From Paguma larvata (taxonomy: Eukaryota; Chordata; Mammalia; Carnivora; Viverridae): DNA of 64,000 bases. The notes under the pieces were generated by a model. The model made no database searches and was not told the origin of the DNA. It saw only the letters and a list, made by a program, of their open reading frames with translations. Below are positions 1 to 11,803 of the stretch, in pieces; position 1 is the first letter of the stretch, and each line of letters begins with the position of its first letter. A program made the translations under genes and the position numbers. The stretch spans positions 77,411,312 to 77,475,311 of the forward strand of contig CM057826.1 of the NCBI GenBank assembly GCA_030068075.1. The letters are read 5' to 3'.

Positions 1-1185
1 ACTAAATTCTTCAATCAAAAGACACAAAGTGGCTAACCAGATAAAAAACAAGCCCCAACTATACGCTGTGTACAAGAGAATCACTTCAATTTTAAGAACA
101 AACTAAAAGTGAAGGTACAGAAAAAGACATTCCAAGCAAATGAAACCAGAAGAATTCAGGGATAGCTATACTGATACCAGACAAAATAGACTCACTGTAA
201 CAAGAAACAAAGAAAGTCATTATATAAAAATAAAGTAGTCAATTCATCAAGAGGATATATATGTATATATTTATGCATGCAAAAATAAGAGCACCTAAAT
301 ACATAAAGCAAATTATTACAAAATCTGATGAGACAAACAGGAATGCAATAAAAGCAGGAGACTTTAACACCCCACATTCAACATTGGATAGATAATCCAG
401 GAAGAAAGTCAATAAGAAAATATTAAACTTAAATTATATGTTAGGCTTGAGGACCTAACAGACATATGCAGAATATTCCATTCAATTCCATTCAATCCAA
501 TACACATTCTTCTCAAGTGCAAATGGAACATTCTCCAGGAAAGATCATATTTTAGGCCACAAAACAAGTTTCAATAAATTTAAGGCTGAAGTCATTTCAA
601 GCATCTTTTCCAACCACAAAAGTGTGAAACTATCTATCAATTATAAAAAACTGGAAAATTCACTAAGATGTGGAGATTAAAAAACATGCCCCTGATAACC
701 AATGGGTCAAAGAAAAAATCAAAAGAGAGATAAGAAAATACTTGAAGCAAATGAAATGGAAATACAGCCTATCAAAATTTATGGAATGAATAAAAAGTTT
801 TTAAATGATAAACAAAACAAACACTTAGCTAGACTAAGCAAGAAAAGAGGAAAGAGAAAACATCACAACTGAGATCACTCAAATACAAAGAATCATAAGA
901 CCCTACTGTAAATAATTGTATACCAATGAATTGGACAACCTAGGAGAAATGGATATATTATGAAAATTATACAACCTACCAATACTGAATCATAAAGAGA
1001 GAGAACATATGAATAGACCAATTACTACTTCTGAAACTCTTCCAAAAAAACAGAAGAGGAAAAAGCTTCCAAACTCATTATATGAGGACATTACCCTGAT
1101 ACCAAAGCCAAACACGGAATGTATGAAAAAAAAAAAAAAACTACAGGTCAATATCCCTGATGAATATAGATTTAAAAATCCTTAG

Positions 1186-1580
1186 CAAAAATAAACCTAG
1201 AGAGTATTACGATAAGTGAAATAAGTAAAAGACAAATACCATATCTAAAAAACAAAACAAGTGAACAAGAAACAAACAGAGACAGAATCATAAATACAGA
1301 GAACAAACTGGCAGTTGCCAGAGGGGAAAGGGCTAACGGATGGGCAAAATAGGTAAAAGGTATTAAAAGGTACAAACTTCCAGTTATGAAATAAATAACC
1401 CATGGGAATAAAAAGTACCATGTAGGGAATACAGTCAATAATATTTTAACAACACTGTACAGTGATAGATAGTAACTACACTTATCATGGTGAGCATAGT
1501 GTAACATACAGAACTGTCACATTGCTATGCTGTATACTAAAACTAGTGTAACACATGTCAATTATACTTAAATTTAAAAA
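1186..1580 (+). mobile_element. Nested L1 3'-end fragment
   Basis: About 390 bp of L1 3' end lies inside the larger L1, in the same orientation. It starts in the 'agtgaaataagt...agacaaataccat' part of the ORF2 tail and runs through the 3' UTR ('ctatgctgtatactaaaact...') to a short A-rich tail at about 1575-1583. The host L1 sequence stops at the typical 'gatttaaaaatcctta' block and resumes at about 1612 with a diverged copy of the same block, as expected for an old target-site duplication. It is a heavily 5'-truncated insertion, younger than its host. Confidence 0.75.
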
Positions 1581-1889
1581 AAGAGAGTGGGGGAAGATGA
1601 GGATAAAAAGGCAGATACAAAAAGTCTTCAGCCAAATATTAGGAAAACAAATTCAATAGTACATTAAAAACATCATACACCAAGATCAAGTGGGATTTAT
1701 TCTTGGGATGCAAGGATGGTTCAAAATCTGCAAATCAACTATATGAGGCAGTACATTAACAAAATGAAGGACAAAAATCACATGATCATCCCAATAGAGG
1801 AAGAAAAAGCATTTGACAACATTCAACATCCATTTATGATAAAAAAAAAATCATTCTCAATAAAGTGGGTTTAAAGGGAACATATTTGA

Positions 1890-2109
1890 GGCGCCTGGGT
1901 GGCTCAGTCGGTTAAGTGGCTGACTTCAGCTCAGGTCATGATCTCACGGTCTGTGAGTTCGAGCTCCGCGTTGGGCTCTGTGCTGATGGCTCAGAGCCTG
2001 GAGCCTGCTTCAGATTCTGTATCTCCCTCTCTTTCTGCCCTTCCCTTGCTCACTCTCTGTCTCTAAGTCTCTCAAAAATAAAAAATAAAAAAAAAATAAA
2101 AAAAAAAAC
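1890..2109 (+). mobile_element. CAN-SINE, cat-type (SINEC_Fc-like)
   Basis: The tRNA-derived head starts GGCGCCTGGGTGGCTCAG and contains a B-box-like GAGTTCGAGC. The unique body follows, then a CT-rich tract, then an A-rich tail. It sits in the RT part of the old L1. Flanks TTAAAGGGAACATATTT (1871-1887) and CTAAAGGGAATGTACTT (2111-2127) form a decayed target-site duplication. The 153-codon frame that crosses its right end simply joins SINE to L1. Confidence 0.93.
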
Positions 2110-3960
2110 GCTAAAGGGAATGTACTTCAACACAATAAAGGTTATATATGACAAGGTCAGGGCTAATATTATACCCACTTATAAAAAGCTGGAAGCTTTT
2201 CTTCTAAGACCAAGAACAAAACAGGAATGCTCACTCTTGCCATTTTTATTCAACATAGTACTGGAAGTCCTGAGCAGAGCAGTTGGGCAAGACAAAGAAA
2301 TAAAAGTCATACAAATGGGAAAGAAAGCAGTAAAACTGTTTCTATTTGTAGATGGTATTCTATATGGAAAATCCTGAAGACTCCACCAAAAAACTGTTAG
2401 AATTAAACAGTGAATTCAGTAATATTGCAGGACACAAAAGCAATATATAAAAAACAATCGTGTCTTTATACACCAACAGTGAACTACCAGAAGGAGAAAT
2501 TAAACATTTCAATTTACAACTACATCAAGAAGAATAAAATACATAGGAATAATTTAAGTATGAGGAGAAAAATCTGTATACTGAAACCAGAAGACACCGA
2601 TAAAAGAAATTAAAGAAGACACAAATAAATGGAAAGGTATTCCATGCTCATGGCTTGGGAGAATTAACATTGTTAAAATGTCCCTACTAGCCAAAGCCAT
2701 ATACAGAATCAGTGCAATCCCTATCAAAATTTCAATGACATTTTTCACAGAAATGGAAAAAATCCTAAAATTTGTATGGAACTAGAAAAGACTCCCCAAA
2801 ACCAAAGATATCTTAAGAAAGAAAAACAAAGCTGGAGGTATTACACTTCCAGATTTTGAACCATATTACAAAGCTACAGTAATCAAAACAGTGTGGTATG
2901 GCATAAAAACAGACACATAGATGAACAGAACAAAACAGAGAACCCAGAAATAGGCTGGGAATATATAATCCATTAATTTGTAACAAAAGAACCAAGAATA
3001 TAAAATGGAAAATAGACAGTCTTTTCAAAAACTGCACTGGGAAAACTGGTAGCCACATACGAAACAATGAAACCAGAACTCTGTATTATACCATACACAA
3101 AAATTTACTCAAAAAAGACTGAAGATTGGAACATAAGATCTAAACTCATAAAACACTCAAAAGAAAACACAGAGGTTAAGCTCCTGGACATCAGTCTTGG
3201 CAATGATTTTCTGGATTTGACACCAGAAGTAAAGGGAACAAAACCATGAATTAATAAGTGATACTACACTTAACTAAAAAGCTTCTGCACAGAAAAAAAA
3301 AAAATCAACAAAATGAAAAGGCTACCGATGGAATGAGAGAAAGTATTTGCAAACCATATATCTGATGATGAATTAATACCCAAAATACAATAGGAACTTA
3401 TACAACTTGATAGCAACACAACATACAAACCAATTAACACTAGAGAAAGAATCTGAATAGATACATTTCTAAAAAAAAAAGAAGAAATATACAGATGGCC
3501 AACAGGTACATGAAAGTTACTCAGCATCACTAATAATCAGGCAAATGAAATCAAACTGCAATGACATATCAGCTCACACCTGTTAGAATGGCTATCATGA
3601 AAAAAGACAAGAAACAACAAATGCTAGTGAGAATGTGGGGAAAAGGGGACCTTTGTACAATGTTGGTGGGAAGAAGGTAAATTGGTATAGCCACTATGGA
3701 CAACAGTATAGGGATTCCTCAAGAAATAAAAATAAAACTACCACATAATCCAGAAATCCCACTTCTGGGTATATAATCAAAGGTAATGAAACCATTACCT
3801 GAAAGACATTATCAGTACTGCTATGTTCATGGCTGTATTATTTACAATAGCTAAACCATGGAAAAAACCTCTATTTCTGGCCATGGGTGAATGGATAAAG
3901 AAATTGTAGCATATACACACAATGGAATAATATGCAGCCTTTTAAAAGAAGGAAATTCTG

Positions 3961-4167
3961 GGGCGCCTGGGTGGCTCAGTCGGTTGAACGTCTAACTTCG
4001 GCTCAGGACATGATCTCGCTCATGGGTTCGGGCCCTGCGTCGGGCTCTGTGCTGACAGCTCAGAGCCTGAAGCCTACTTCGGATTCTGTCTCTCTCTCTC
4101 TCTCTGCCCCTCCCCCACTCATGCTCTGTCTCTCTCTGTCTCAAAAATAAATTAAACATTAAAAAAA
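3961..4167 (+). mobile_element. CAN-SINE, cat-type, in L1 3' part
   Basis: Typical head (GGGGCGCCTGGGTGGCTCAG), cat-type body, CT repeat and A-tail. Flanking copies AAGGAAATTCTG (3949-3960) and AAGGAAATCCTG (4168-4179) differ at one base by eye, so this is a target-site duplication. The host is the end of old L1 ORF2. Confidence 0.93.
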
Positions 4168-4675
4168 AAGGAAATCCTGCCATGTATGAAAACTTAGATG
4201 GATCTTGAGGCCATTGTGTGAGATGAAATAAGCCAGAGAGAGAAAAACTTAAAATGGTAAGTCTTACATCACATGGTATCACTTACAATGAAATCTAAAA
4301 AAAAGAAAAAAGTCAAACTCATAGGAACAGAGACTAGAAAAGCACTTGCCAGGGTCTAGTGGCTGGAGGATATAAGGAACTGTTGGTAGAAGAGTAATAC
4401 AAATTTTCAGTTATAAGATGAATAAAATCTGAGTATCTAATATATAACACAGTGACTATAGTTAATAACATTGTATTGTATAAATCCATGTAGTAAGAGT
4501 AGAACTTCACAAACACACATAAAGGCCAATATTTAAGGCAATGATGTGTTAATTAAACTTGATAGAGGGAATCCTTTCACAATTTATACATGTCAAATCA
4601 TCATGATGTATACTTTAAGTACCTTACTATTTCATTTTTCAATTATACCTCAATTAAAGAAGAATAGATAAAACT

Positions 4676-5149
4676 ATTAGACTTGCAGATCCACAAGAAA
4701 ATGCATTTCACCCTCTAGAGTTCTACTAACTTCTTCTGATTAAAACTAATTTAAGGAAGGACAATACAGTCTTATTTTTCTTTCTCAGAACTCTCTATGT
4801 ATCATATTTTTGAAAAGTCACTTAACATTGGAGGTGAAGAATGATTAACTGGCACAGACTTTAAGGATAAATACATCAACAGCCCATTTCAACCCAAACT
4901 GCATGCTTACTAGGATTCAGCCATGGCTAGACCCTTATGGCAATAAGAAAGATTGCTCACACCCTATGAGGGGCCTATTTACAGGACTCAATTTTTAGCA
5001 AGTTTGTTTGGTGTGGGAAGCATAAAAGATCTATATGAAAGTCAAAATATGGGATAGGCCCATGGATTTCTCTGAGGCATAGGAAGAGACAAGTGGGAAG
5101 TCAGTGGTTCTCAAAGGCACAGAAGGACATCTAAATAAAGAATTTTGTC
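4676..5149. other. Unassigned sequence
   Basis: Between the 3' end of the old L1 and an antisense L2. I recognise no repeat, exon or RNA gene; the composition is moderately AT-rich without internal periodicity. Confidence 0.4.
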
Positions 5150-5990
5150 ATTCAACCAATATTTATGGGGTGCTTACTATAAAATGGCAATGGGAATACA
5201 ACTGTGAAAAAGCCACAGGCTCCTGTCACTGATAAGAAGGGAAATAGCATATAAGTAAGTTATAAATCTTAACAAGTGCTATAAAAAAATATAAATAAAT
5301 AAAAAATAAAGTGATGTGGTAAATGGGGACAATTTTCAATAGAATAGAAAAGGAAGGCCTCCACAAGGAGGAACATCTGAACCAACGTGGAAGGATGAGA
5401 AGATGGGGATGGAATGAGAGGGAGAAAGACATGTCCAGAAGCAGCAAGAACAAAAACCCTAAGACAGGAGAAATCCTTCCACCTCTAGGGTAAAGGCAGG
5501 TAATGTGGTAGAAGCCTATTGAGAGCAGGTGGTACTGGGTGAGGGGCCAGCTTCTCCCCACCACTGCCGGCGTTTGCATTCTATCCTCAGATTTATGGGA
5601 AGTCACTAAAGGATTTTAAACAGAGACTTGGTTTTATTTACTGTTTTCATAGATCACTCTGCTGTGGAAAGAGCATGGCAAGAGTGGGGGAAAGGTGATT
5701 AGAATGGAGATTACAATTCTTGCAGTTATCCAGGAAGGAAATGATGGTGTTCTAGGATGAGGAGTAGTAGTGATACAGAAGACAAACAAATTATTTCAAA
5801 ATTTATTTTGGAAACAGAAACACAGAATTGCCTTTGGGTTGGTTATGGAAGGTAAGAGGAAAAACAGAGTGTGTTTGGGATGTATGGTGGGATTTGAATG
5901 GTGACTGACGGAGAAGTTGGTGCAACATTGGAAGCATATAATTTGAGATGCTGACTAATGTTACCCAGACATCAGCTGGAGGTTCCCTAA
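5150..5990 (-). mobile_element. Antisense L2 (LINE-2) 3' half
   Basis: Read on the + strand, the region follows the reverse complement of an L2 3' half in order: 'tcattcaaccaatatttat...ggtgcttacta', then 'gggaatacaactgtgaa', an 'aagtgctataaa' block, 'ggaaggcctccacaaggagg', 'gggaagtcactaaaggattttaaacag', 'gatcactctgctgtgg' and 'cagttatccaggaaggaaatgatgg'. L2 is an ancient mammalian LINE and this copy is strongly diverged. The 126-codon minus-strand frame at 5226-5606 lies inside it and shows no protein signature. Confidence 0.82.
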
Positions 5991-7040
5991 TTTCTGAGAT
6001 TTAGGTAGTATACCCTTGAACTCTCAGTTCTACAGTATGAGGAGAACTAGAACTTTTTAAGTTTTCTTTTCTTTTTCTACAAGGGCTTAGAATTTCACCA
6101 TTATCCTGTGTTTCTCTCTCCTATGTCCTCACCTCCTACCTCCAATCACCCCTGTCAACACTTCAACCTCTGTTTTTTCCTTTCATTTTTTAAAATATGT
6201 GTTTCCTTGTTTGGTACATTTATTCATAACAGAACTAATGACATTACCGGGTTGTAACGTTACAGGGTTGGCATATTCATTTCAACAAAGCATAGTTAAT
6301 TGTAAGGGATGCCATATAATACCACATTCTGGAAAAAAAACCCAAACGTAATTAGGACAGTAATACTATACTTAATACTTTTTAGAAACAGCGGTGTAAT
6401 ATTTGGAATTATATAAATTTTTATGCTTGTCAAAGCCATGGTACATTTTCTAAATGACTTCGAGTTTTCACTGGAGTCCCTGTCACTGAAGTCACATTGT
6501 TCTTAGAACATTTAATGTAGAAAACATCTCTGATGTCATTCTAAACCCAATTATTTTCAAATGGTACTAGAAATGGTACCAAGTTCTTTATTTCATGCAT
6601 TCCTGTGCCAGTGATGATCACTCTTATATCAAGGTCTTCATATTGCTGTGAACAGTTTCTTCCCAATAAATGCAGTGACTCATGATAGCTCCTGATAGGG
6701 AGCAACAATGTCCTGTTATAATTTCTACTTCAACTAATCTACTGCAGAATCAGCCAGAGGCCAGAGAACCAGGACAGTTCTACATCCTAGCTTCTTTCAA
6801 GAGATCTATGGCAAACAACATGTGCTCCTATTGATAATTGCCTCTCTCATCCATAAGTTCATGAAAGAAATCCACTCATACCCACTTCATCCAGCATTCT
6901 CTGGATCTTTACTCATGTCAATGAAGATCTGAGGTGTCGGCGAGATTATAACCAGACTCAAACCTGTTTAAATTTCAACTGAAAGTATATAAAACTATCT
7001 TAAGGGGTATTAAAAATCATTAGATCACATTTTACTTTTA
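5991..7040. other. Unassigned sequence
   Basis: About 1 kb without a recognisable repeat or coding feature. It contains a pyrimidine-rich patch near 6060-6190 and otherwise ordinary AT-rich DNA. Confidence 0.4.
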
Positions 7041-7044
7041 CTAA

Positions 7045-7140
7045 AAAATATTTATTGTGCACCTATAACAGGCCAGGAACTCTATGTGCTAAGGAAAAAG
7101 AATAGTACAAATGGACACAATTGCTACTATCAAGCAGCTA
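7045..7140 (-). mobile_element. L2 3'-end fragment
   Basis: Short match to the antisense L2 terminus: 'aatatttattgtgcacctataacaggccaggaactctatgtgctaagg' in pieces, then a stretch like 'acaattgctactatcaagcagcta'. The fragment is strongly diverged and ends where the antisense L1 tail begins. Confidence 0.6.
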
Positions 7141-7159
7141 AAGGGTCTCAGGGTCTTCG

Positions 7160-7590
7160 AGCTTTTGTTTGGTTTGGTTTTTGGTTTTTACATTTTTGAA
7201 ATTGAGGTATAAGTGACATATGATATTATGTTAGTTTCAGGAATACAACATAATAATTCAATATTTGTATACACAGTGAAATGATCACCACGAAATAAAT
7301 CTAGTTATTGTCTGTCACTATACAAAATTACAAAAAAGTGGGGTTTTTTCCTTGCGATGAGAAACAAGATTTTAAGATTTACTCTCTTGGTAATTTCAAA
7401 TATGCACTACAATACTGTTGATATAGGCACCATGCTGTACATAACATAGTCATGACTTATTCACATTATAGCTGGAAATCTCTACTTCTTGACTCCCTTT
7501 ACACATTTCACTCACCTCCCAATTCACCTTCCCCCTGGCACCCACCATTCTGCTCTCTCTACCTATGAGTTCCGTTTTGTTTGTTCTGTT
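7160..7590 (-). mobile_element. Antisense L1 3' end (first of two)
   Basis: A T-rich start (the L1 A-tail on the other strand) is followed by the reverse complement of a typical L1 3' UTR: 'ttgaggtataagtgacatat', 'agtttcaggaatacaacata', 'gaaatgatcaccacga', 'caccatgctgtacataacat', 'acttattcacattata'. It ends in the 'ctctctacctatgagttc' block, where a second L1 end begins. Confidence 0.8.
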
Positions 7591-8058
7591 TTGTTTTTTA
7601 TTTTTTTTTAATTTGGGTATAACTGACATACACTGTTACATTAGTTTCAATAGTGATAGGACAAATCTATACAAATGCTATACTCCCCACAAGTATAGCT
7701 GCCATTTCTCACCATACAAAACTATCACAATATTGTTAATGAACGATATTCCTTATGCTGTGTCTTCTATTCCCATGACTTATTCATCCATAACTGGAAG
7801 CCTGCGTCTCCCACTCCCCTTCACCCATCTGGCCCAGTTCCCCCTCCCCTCTAGCAGCCCTCAGTTTGTTCTCTGTATTTTTAGGTCTCGATCTGCTTTT
7901 TGTTTGCTCGTTCATTTTTTTTTAAGATTCCACACATAAATGAAATCATATGGTATTTGTCTTTTTCAGTCTGACTTACTTCACCTAGCATAATATCCAC
8001 TAGGTTCATCTATGTTGTCATAAATGGTACAATCTCATCCTTTTTTATGACTAAGTAA
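7591..8058 (-). mobile_element. Antisense L1 3' end (second of two)
   Basis: A second L1 terminus in the same orientation directly follows the first. A T-run and 'aatttgggtataactgacat' are followed by 3' UTR blocks and then the ORF2-end region ('cacacataaatgaaatcatatgg', 'cttacttcacctagcataat' in pieces). The 124-codon frame at 7565-7939 is a by-product of this unit. It could have inserted into the first L1 or beside it. Confidence 0.78.
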
Positions 8059-8721
8059 CATTAATCAAGTAAGATGCCAAGATTTTGAGGATTTTTGAGT
8101 TTGATATAATATGGAAGCAATTTTTCCACTGAGAACACTCAAGAGATTATACGTGAATACCAAAAAAATATATATGTCATTGGCAGTGGCACTTGAGATC
8201 TTGGCATACTCTTTGCTTTTCTGAGTGAAACTAAACTACCATGTCTCATACAAAAGGACTGCCTTTTCCTTCATCATAAACTCTTTTCTCATCTGAATTG
8301 ACCCATAACTCTAAATCTCACAGATTCTCAATAGTAATTATTAATTAAATAGGAAGACGCTAGTGGCTAGACTGGTAGCAAGAGTGCTATGAATATCTTA
8401 AATTTATTTGGAACTCTATGAAGTTATATTGTTTTGCAGAGATTCTTTAATAATGTGCCTGTAGACTACAGCATCCAAACTTCTCTGCCATAGAACTTTG
8501 TGGAAATTGTACTTACTTAGATGGAATATGCTAGTATAATACCAACCAGTTCAACTGGAACTTTTCACTTCCCAAAGTATTTACCCTATGGTAATTAAGA
8601 GTTGATCATATATGTGAGTTGAATCTAATAAGTGAAGTTTTATGATTAAGCAAAGTTTGGATTTTTATTACTGTGGAGTCAGTGGAATGACATTTATCTT
8701 AAAAACAAACAAACAAACAAT
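8059..8721. other. Unassigned sequence
   Basis: AT-rich spacer between the L1 termini and an old CAN-SINE. I see no repeat or exon signature. Confidence 0.4.
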
Positions 8722-8845
8722 GGGGCCACCTTGGTGCCTCAATCAGTTGAGCATCTGACTCTTGATTTTGGCTCAGGTCATGATCCCAGAGTTGTGGGAT
8801 CAAGTCCTATGTAGAGCTCCACACTAGCCATGGAGTCTGCTTGGG

Positions 8846-8883
<38 letters not shown>

Positions 8884-8940
8884 CTTCTCCCCGGCTCACA
8901 TGCTCAATCTCTCTCTCTAAAAATAAAAATTAAAAAAAAA
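8722..8940 (+). mobile_element. Old CAN-SINE with long CT tract
   Basis: Diverged SINE head (GGGGCCACCTTGGTGCCTCA) and the 'tgactcttgattttggctca' body typical of older carnivore CAN-SINEs rather than the younger cat-type. A (CT)n run of about 34 bp lies near 8850-8880 and an A-rich tail ends the element. I could not define a clean target-site duplication, which fits its age. Confidence 0.88.
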
Positions 8941-9235
8941 TTTTCAACCTAGTCTACACTTTACCAATAGAGTAGATTCTACTGAAGCACCAACATATTG
9001 CTCTAAAGATAATCCCACATTGCCATCATCTTCCTTTTTTTTTTTTTTTTTTTGGAGACAAGAAAAGAACCTCATTTTAAGTCTCCGTGTCTTTAAAACA
9101 AAATGCAACGTGTTGAACTATATGGCACTTGAGATTATATGTTGAAACTACACTAAGTCCCTAAAATCCAAAATAATACTGCACTGCTTTGAACAGTGCC
9201 TGCACCAAAGTACATTTCCAAATATCCACTATATT
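8941..9235. other. Unassigned sequence with T-run
   Basis: Includes a homopolymer of about 19 T near 9035-9053. The T-run could be the A-tail of a minus-strand retroposed sequence beginning at about 9054, but I cannot identify such a source. Confidence 0.35.
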
Positions 9236-10145
9236 ACAAAGGTATACTAATCAACAGACTATTTTGATTACTATAGTTTTATAACATAGTCACTAAAAGA
9301 ATGGTCAGCTTAACAATATTAATTCTTCCAGTCTATTAGCATGGAGTATCTTTCCATTTATTTGTGTATTATTTAACTTCTTTCATTAATGTATTAATGA
9401 TTATATGTTTCTAGAAATATATCCCTTTCTTGTAGGTTGCTCAATTTGCTAGCCTATAATTATTCATAATAATCTCATAATCCCTCGTATTTCTGTGGTA
9501 TCAGTTATAAATTCTCCTCTCTCATTTCTCGTTTTATTTATTTGAGCCCTCTTTTTTTTTCTTGGTGCCACTAGCTAAAGGTTTGTCAATTCTGTTTATC
9601 TTTTCAAAGAACCAGTTCTTTGTTTCATTGATTTTTTGATATTGTCATTTATTTCCTTTCTTATTTTATCAAGATTGCTCTTGTTTCTTGAGCTAGGCCT
9701 GTATTGCTATGAACTTCCCTCATAGAACTGCTTTTGCTGCATCCTATAGATTTTGGTAAGTTGTATTTCCATTCTCATTTGTCTTTTTTTTCTTTCTCTG
9801 TTCATCCATTGGTTGTTCAATAGCATGTTGTTTAAAGCCACATATTTGTGATTTTTCCAGTTTTCTTTTTGTAACTGATATCTAGTATCACACCATTTGT
9901 GAAAAGATGCTTGATATGATTTCAGTCTCCTTAAGCGTAATGAGACTTGTTTTGTGGCCTAACATATGCCCTATCCTGGAGGATGTTCCATGTGCACATG
10001 GAGTGCACAGAAGAATGTGTACTCTGTTGCTTTTGGATGTAATGTCCATCTGGTCTAATGTTCATTTAAGACTGATGTCTCCTTATTGATTTTCTATCTA
10101 GATAATCTATCCACTGATACAACTGGGGTATTAAAGTTATCAGGG
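9236..10145 (-). mobile_element. Antisense L1 ORF2 with internal deletion
   Basis: The reverse complement carries L1 ORF2 blocks. The 9300-9380 part corresponds to a downstream block ('acacaaataaatggaaagat...'). From about 9395 the sequence jumps to the region between endonuclease and reverse transcriptase ('gaaagggatatatttctaga', 'aaagaactggttctttgaaa', 'caacatgctattgaacaacc'). It ends near 10145 in the GDFNTP-like region of the endonuclease. About 1 kb of ORF2 appears to be missing at the junction. Dead copy. Confidence 0.78.
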
Positions 10146-11803
10146 GCTTTATTTTATCATTCCAACTGCAAAAGGAATCAAACATACTCAACTTAGCCTC
10201 AGTTTCCCATAAGCTTTAAAAAAAAAAAAAAGAATAGGAAAGATCTAATAGAAGTATTGTTTAGGTCCCAGCTTTTCAAGCCGAGCCTCATATTTAAAAG
10301 TCTTTATGTATTACCTCCTGCAATGTAGACACTGAAAGAGTGTCCATAATCCTTCCCCTTCCTTTGTTTGGTGTATATTCAAAGCAAGTCTTAGTGTCCT
10401 TCTACACTGGGGTCCTACAACTGAATTAAACCCTAATGCCCAATCGCATCCTTTGAATATAATTAATTAACTTCTCTCTTATGCATCCACAAAAGTACAA
10501 CCTAAGTATCACTCTTGGGAGACTTGATAAAACAACCATTCAAATCATTTTCAGAAAGACTTACTTCTCTCATATGACCCTCAACTGAAGTTAAGAAAGA
10601 TTGGAGGACAGTATCACTTTCACCTTCTATTTTTAAAAGTAAGGTTAAATTGGGGGAAAGGTCTAATTTGGTAAAGGCACAGACCCTAGAACAACAAAAA
10701 ATAAACCAGAAGCCAGAGAGTGTCTAGAGAACTAAAGACTCAAAAGAGAAAAGTTAGACTCACTGAAGGTGAATATTCTAAGGAAAACAGAGCTGTGCAG
10801 AGGCCAGAGCCAATGAAACACCAGTTAGACTAAAATCAAATACAGTGCAGCTGAAACCAAAACAAATGCACCCATTTAAGGAAGGAGGCCAGAAAAGCTT
10901 AGAAAATACTATGCTTCTATGGAGTCCTCAGAGGGATCCAAAATATAAGATAAACTGCTACATGCTCACATATCCTGCAAACAATGTTCTAATCACTCAA
11001 AGGGAATAAGGCATGCCCCAAAAAATCTCAAGGCTGAGAACTTACCCAGATGAGAAAGGTTTATAGTCAGAAGTTAATTTAAAATTCTAAACAGGGCTTA
11101 AAATCATTTATTCTAATTGCTCAGTGTCTCTTTCCCAGAAAGGAAATTACCTAACTCAAGGACATAGAACCTCATCATGGCCTTTTTCAAAGCTGACAAA
11201 GACATGAAAAAAATTAAGTTGTAGAGACCATTAACATTTCTTAAGTAAACATATAATTGCTTACCTCCATATAGTTCAAGTGCATGGACTAAACATGCAG
11301 TAATTCATGATGTACATCTATCATTACTAGCAAAGTTTTACCACAAATCAACTTTACACAAGTGATGTAAAATGAGATTTATATTTAATGCACTATTGTA
11401 AATTGCACCAATTGCCAGTGTTAACACTGGCAGCATCAGATGCCAAAAAAGCTTTTAAATGCCTGGAAGGAGAATGCTTTCCAAAACTGTTAGGGAAAAA
11501 ATAAATAAATAAAAAGAATTGGGAACAAAAAGGAAAAAAAAGAACCTTCTTGTCACTTAATATTCTGTACGAAGACCATAAAGGGTACTTGAAAATAAAG
11601 AAAACAGATATTTGGACTTCTCAGTCAAGGACAGAAGAAAGCAGGCTGCCCTTCCCTCCTCTCTTTTAAAATTACTCAGTACAACCTGGAGGTCTGGCTG
11701 ACATAAATCATTCTCGTTTTCAGGTACAGCAGGTGGCAACACTCAAGTATATTATCTCATTTTTAGATGAATTTGCAATTCACTTTTAAAGCCAACCACA
11801 ACA
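10146..11803. other. Unassigned sequence
   Basis: About 1.65 kb with no recognisable transposon and no convincing frame. An A-run lies near 10219-10232, and a perfect 20-bp palindrome sits at 11413-11432 (listed separately). Confidence 0.4.
11413..11432. repeat. Perfect 20-bp palindrome
   Basis: TGCCAGTGTTAACACTGGCA equals its own reverse complement across all 20 bases, centred on the GTTAAC hexamer. It lies in otherwise unassigned DNA. It could be a dimeric protein-binding site or chance; nothing nearby decides this. Confidence 0.95.

Larger units (their letters stand above)
1..4265 (+). pseudogene. Decayed L1 ORF2 (endonuclease-reverse transcriptase)
   Basis: Remnant of L1 ORF2, whose intact product nicks target DNA and copies L1 RNA at the nick. 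Only short open pieces survive, for example 2410-2613 and the RT piece ending at 2377. At 2345-2356 the catalytic reverse-transcriptase motif, normally F-A-D-D, reads F-V-D-G, so a catalytic aspartate is lost. Insertions of another L1 and two SINEs separate the coding blocks. No product is expected. Confidence 0.85.
1..4675 (+). mobile_element. Old L1 (LINE-1), 5' cut by window edge
   Basis: Sense-strand LINE-1 retrotransposon. The order of ORF2 landmarks is intact: endonuclease motif near 361-375 (GDFNTP-like), reverse transcriptase through about 2400, and the ORF2 tail followed by a 3' UTR that ends near 4670 with an AATTATACCTCAATTAAAG-type terminus. The window edge removes the 5' UTR, ORF1 and the start of ORF2. 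Many stops and frameshifts break the coding frame, so the copy is dead. It is interrupted by a nested L1 3' end (about 1186-1580) and by CAN-SINEs at 1890 and 3961. The style resembles the L1MA/L1MB groups; the exact subfamily is not determined. Confidence 0.88.

Noticed and set aside
1916..2377. 153-codon + frame, the longest in the window
   Set aside because: It starts in a CAN-SINE, passes through its CT tract and A-tail, and continues into old L1 ORF2. It is a chance fusion of two repeats.
5226..5606. 126-codon minus frame with hydrophobic stretches
   Set aside because: It lies in an L2 but does not show L2 reverse-transcriptase motifs. The hydrophobicity comes from A/T-rich sequence.
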